Positions 62,001-64,000 of a stretch of DNA of 64,000 bases are shown piece after piece. Each line of letters begins with the position of its first letter. Positions within the stretch are counted from its first letter, which is position 1. Location of the stretch: positions 1 through 64,000 of the forward strand of contig NZ_DIVJ01000028.1 of NCBI RefSeq assembly GCF_002428305.1. The letters are read 5' to 3'. The DNA comes from Flavobacterium sp. UBA6135 (GTDB lineage Bacteria > Bacteroidota > Bacteroidia > Flavobacteriales > Flavobacteriaceae). The notes under the pieces are model-generated. The model was not told the origin of the DNA, searched no databases, and worked only from the letters and a program-made list of their open reading frames with translations. Made by a program: the position numbers and the translations under genes.

Positions 62001-62270
62001 CATTGCCATGCTGTGCAAATGTTCAACACCTTTGATGTTTGATAACACTTTTTCTAACGGTTTAATGACACGGCTTTCTACTTCTGCCGGTGTTGCTCCC
62101 GGATAACCAATCATTACATCGGCCATGGGAACATTGATTTGTGGTTCTTCTTCTCTTGGAATTAAGAACGAACTGTATATACCAATCACCATCAAGGCCA
62201 CCATCAACAGAATGGTTAGTTTGGAATTGATAAAGAAATTGGCGATTTTGCCTGAGATACCTTCTTGCAT
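59028..62270 (-). CDS. RND efflux permease
   Basis: A 1080-aa inner-membrane pump of the AcrB/HAE-type fold, with two pseudo-repeats each of six helices and large periplasmic loops. Proton-relay Asp pair is in VFVVGIVVDDSIIIAENMHR, and the first helix begins NSKLTILLMVALMVIGIYSS. The loops carry GYPGATPAEVESRVIKPLE and VSRNYG-like segments. It works with the adaptor and TolC-family protein encoded next. The substrate is unknown. Confidence 0.95.
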   Translation of the reverse strand: MQEGISGKIANFFINSKLTILLMVALMVIGIYSSFLIPREEEPQINVPMADVMIGYPGATPAEVESRVIKPLEKVLSNIKGVEHLHSMAMNGQAMIIVQFYVGEDIERSYVKLYDELAKHEHIFPQGVYKPMVKTRSIDDVPMLGLTLWSEKYDDFEIRQLAEEVTSEIEKVKDVAITKEIGGRTRELKVVLDKDKMAENKVDALGIMQMIQANNGSSQSGSFVQNDTEYLITTGKFLSNAEDVENLVVGINQNMPVYLKQVASIQDGPSTARSYVSFGYGKANEKFANKPSEYPAVTISVGKVKGADAMKISDKILERVEQLKTNLIPDDVHVEVTRNYGETASHKVGELLLHLGVAILAVTILVMLAMGWRGGLVVFFSVPLTFALTLFSYYLLGYTLNRITLFALVFVVGIVVDDSIIIAENMHRHFKMKRLPFKQAAIYAINEVGNPTILATFTVIAAILPMAFVSGMMGPYMSPMPIGASIAMILSLFVALTVTPYLGYHLLREKDEQAHKEEQGLETSRIYRIYNKLERPFLESSKKRMVMLGITTVLLIGSVLMFFTKSVAVKMLPFDNKNEFQVVIDMPEGTTLERTAAVTKEIAQYLSTVPEVVDYQNYIGASAPITFNGLVRHYDLRGGSNMADIQVNLLHKEDRDLQSHDIAKIVRPEVQKIAKKYGANVKIIEVPPGPPVLSTLVAEIYGPNYEEQIKVAHQVKTILENTPDIVDIDWMVEDAQIEYKLEVDKEKAMLNGIAPQQVVGNLTYLLREMPVSNLYDERSNNPVGIVLSLDDQDKTSLQDIQNLKIKGSQGNVIPVSDLVKVTKSTLQNTIYRKDQKRVVYVTADMAGDLESPVYAILGMEEKLKKMNLPKGYSINELYMEQPSDESNFTVKWYGEWQITLEVFRDLGVAFLVVILVIYMLIVGWFQNFKTPIVMMLAIPLSLVGIVLGHWLLGAFFTATSFIGMIALAGVMVRNSVLLIDFIEIRLNDGIELKQAIIEAGAVRTTPILLTTGAVVIGASIILFDPIFQGLAISLVAGAIVSTLLTLIVVPLIYYITERKKWEHNEIKNTDENTEQDNNLN

Positions 62271-62354
62271 GTTGTTTTATTTTTGTTTGAAGTTTTAAGT
62301 TTTAGGTTTCAAGTTAATATTAACTGAAAACTGTGACTGAAAACTGTTTACTAT

Positions 62355-63434
62355 TTACTGAACACTCACTTTTGCTCCGTTAAACAATTTCTCTTCTGCC
62401 GAAACGATATACGGTTCTTTGGAAGATAATCCGGAGAGGATTTCAACTTTATCGCCGTAGGTTTTCCCAATACGTAACCATCTTAAAATGGCGGTATTGT
62501 TGGCAACAGTATAAATTCCGGTGAGCTGACCTTGTTTTACTAATGCCGATTCGGGAACTAAAACTTGTTCTGAACCTTCATTTGAATCTGATGATTTTTC
62601 AATTGGAAATTGCACGTTGACAAACATTCCGGAAAGGATAGTTTTATCCATTTCATCTAAATTGACTTTCACTAGATATTGTCCGCCGGTGTTTTTGGCT
62701 GATAGACTCACTTCCGAAACTTTTCCGGCTACTTTTTTATTTAATGATTTTAGGATAACCGAAACAGTCATACCTTGTTTGATTTTTGAAATATCACTTT
62801 CAGAAACCATGGCTGTAACTTGTAATTTACCTGAACCCTCTACACTTACTAACGGCATTCCCGGATTGGCCATGTCGCCTTCTTTGATGAATGTATTGGT
62901 TACAATTCCGCCAAAAGGAGCTGTAATGTTAGCATAATTAAATTGAGCCATAACTTCGTTACGCATTTGTTTGGCACCTTCTAAACCGGCTTTTGCCATT
63001 TCAAAACGAGCGGTCATATCGTCTAATTCTTTTTGAGAAGCACTTTGTTGATTGAACAACGCTACAAAACGATCGTAATCTTTTTTGGCATTGTTATAAC
63101 CGGCAGTTGCTTGTAAAATGGCTGCATCAACTTGTGCTTTTTTGGCTTGTAAATCGGTATTGTTGATGCTAACTAACAGTTGACCTGCTCCTACTTTTTG
63201 ACCTACTTTCACATGGACTTTGGTTACATAACCCATCATTCGGGTGCTGACATTGGCACTGTTTTCAGCTTCAATTTTACCACTTGCCGTCACAAATGGA
63301 CTGGAAGAATTTTCTATTGAACCATTTACTTTAACTGCAATAGCAGGTAATGTTTTAACTTCTTTTTGGTCGCTTCCGCAGGAAAATAAAATTGCTGCTG
63401 AAAAAATAAGTAGAGATGTTATTTTGATATTCAT
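62355..63434 (-). CDS. RND efflux periplasmic adaptor (lipoprotein)
   Basis: A 359-aa membrane fusion protein. Lipobox ILFSCG places the lipid Cys at about residue 19. It has a lipoyl/barrel-sandwich half (VTASGKIEAENSANVSTRMM and ANITAPFGGIVTNTFIKEGD), a coiled-coil hairpin between them (about 100-170), then beta-barrel and membrane-proximal domains. It links the RND permease to the outer-membrane channel. Confidence 0.93.
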   Translation of the reverse strand: MNIKITSLLIFSAAILFSCGSDQKEVKTLPAIAVKVNGSIENSSSPFVTASGKIEAENSANVSTRMMGYVTKVHVKVGQKVGAGQLLVSINNTDLQAKKAQVDAAILQATAGYNNAKKDYDRFVALFNQQSASQKELDDMTARFEMAKAGLEGAKQMRNEVMAQFNYANITAPFGGIVTNTFIKEGDMANPGMPLVSVEGSGKLQVTAMVSESDISKIKQGMTVSVILKSLNKKVAGKVSEVSLSAKNTGGQYLVKVNLDEMDKTILSGMFVNVQFPIEKSSDSNEGSEQVLVPESALVKQGQLTGIYTVANNTAILRWLRIGKTYGDKVEILSGLSSKEPYIVSAEEKLFNGAKVSVQ

Positions 63435-63471
63435 AAGGTTGTGATTTTGTATATTGATTTGTTGAATGCTA

Positions 63472-64000
63472 TTATTTAGTTAAAAATTCCAAATACATTT
63501 TGGTAAAATTGTATTCAAAAACCGCTTGTAAGTATTCCAATTCCTTTTGAGCCGTTTGTGTTTCCGTCATTAATAAATCCGAGGTTTTTTCTAAGCCTTG
63601 AATGAAACGATTTTGTCGGATTCTAAAACTTTCTTGTGTTTGTTCAAAGGCCAATTTGGAAAGAGCCACTTTATTTTGAGCATCGGCTAATTGGCGATTG
63701 GTTTTGTTTAATTCCAGCTGACTTTGTTTTTTGTATTGTTCTGCCTCAGTTTGTGCTTTTTGGAATTCTACTTTTGATTTTTCAAATTTTCCTATGGATT
63801 TATAACCGTCAAATACATTCCAAGACAGTTGTGCTCCGATGGTATAACCGTTTGCACCAAATTGAAAGATTTGGGTATCGTATAATTCGTAGGTTCCAAA
63901 TGCATTCAAACGTGGTAGAAAGCTCATTTTGCCGGATTTCATTATATTTTTATACGCTTCAGTTGATTTTTCCATCGCTAAAAAATCTTTTCTTGATGTT
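63472..64000 (-). CDS. TolC-family outer-membrane efflux protein, partial
   Basis: The C-terminal part of about 175 residues; the frame stays open to the window edge at 64000, so the N-terminal part is missing. It has alternating long amphipathic helices and a beta segment (TYELYDTQIFQFGANGYTIG, then GAQLSWNVFDGYKSIG), and AQTEAEQYKKQSQLELNKTN in the helical barrel, all typical of outer-membrane efflux proteins. It is the first visible gene of the operon with the adaptor and RND permease. Confidence 0.9.
   Translation of the reverse strand, partial: TSRKDFLAMEKSTEAYKNIMKSGKMSFLPRLNAFGTYELYDTQIFQFGANGYTIGAQLSWNVFDGYKSIGKFEKSKVEFQKAQTEAEQYKKQSQLELNKTNRQLADAQNKVALSKLAFEQTQESFRIRQNRFIQGLEKTSDLLMTETQTAQKELEYLQAVFEYNFTKMYLEFLTK

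Overview
The window is AT-rich DNA of a Flavobacteriaceae-type member of the Bacteroidota, close to Flavobacterium in gene content. The evidence is promoters of the TTTG-N19-TAnnTTTG type, a type IX secretion C-terminal domain, a fused CcoNO cbb3 oxidase, a SusE/F-like starch-binding protein, DUF5606, OstA-like and 2TM-domain families, and flavobacterial core synteny.

Region 1 (1-4.1 kb, minus strand) is the integrase end of an integrated mobile element: a VirE-N/BT4734-like protein (cut by the window edge), two excisionase-like helix-turn-helix proteins, an unrecognised 428-aa protein and a tyrosine recombinase. Region 2 (4.1-10.4 kb) is an accessory patch. It holds an exact 21-bp-period tandem array (21 units), orphan plus-strand genes, a group II intron whose maturase has a TGA at a conserved Trp, an attC-like foldback, and a lipoprotein with a bacteriocin-like glycine-zipper tail beside a small two-helix membrane protein. 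Similar att/terminator-like segments bound the patch at 4.15 and 10.33 kb.

Region 3 (10.4-20 kb, plus strand) is core: OstA-like, class III aminotransferase, TPR protein, two DUF368 membrane proteins, aroE and a DUF349 protein. Region 4 (20-35 kb) is a low-oxygen respiration block. It contains hemN, an EF-G-like GTPase, the operon ccoS-ccoNO-ccoQ-ccoP-ccoG-fixH-tauE/safE, the copper ATPase ccoI and an Fnr-type regulator. Four TGATN4ATCA-like boxes lie upstream of hemN, the EF-G paralogue, ccoS and ccoI. In all four the distance from box centre to the G of the promoter TTTG is exactly 36.5 bp, which points to one Fnr-activated regulon that includes an EF-G paralogue.

Region 5 (35-41 kb) has a starch-binding T9SS protein with a LacI-type palindrome upstream, then mazG, DUF5606, def, ruvX, an NlpE/META lipoprotein and dapD. 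Region 6 (41-46 kb) is a surface-glycan locus: two GT2 enzymes, a Stealth-family phosphotransferase, an LPS-kinase-like protein and a rhamnosyltransferase-like protein. Region 7 (46-55 kb) carries tsaC, cca, ctaA, a CDP-alcohol phosphatidyltransferase, a LytS/LytTR two-component system with 2TM proteins, and two ParE-type toxin-antitoxin pairs. A GxxExxY nuclease gene between tsaC and cca is framed by 17-bp inverted repeats. A 108-bp gene-less element with related ends lies at 40.0 kb, so this looks like a small nuclease-carrying element and its MITE-like derivative. Region 8 (55-64 kb) has a TonB-dependent receptor, a NUDIX hydrolase and an RND efflux operon that runs off the right edge inside the TolC-family gene.
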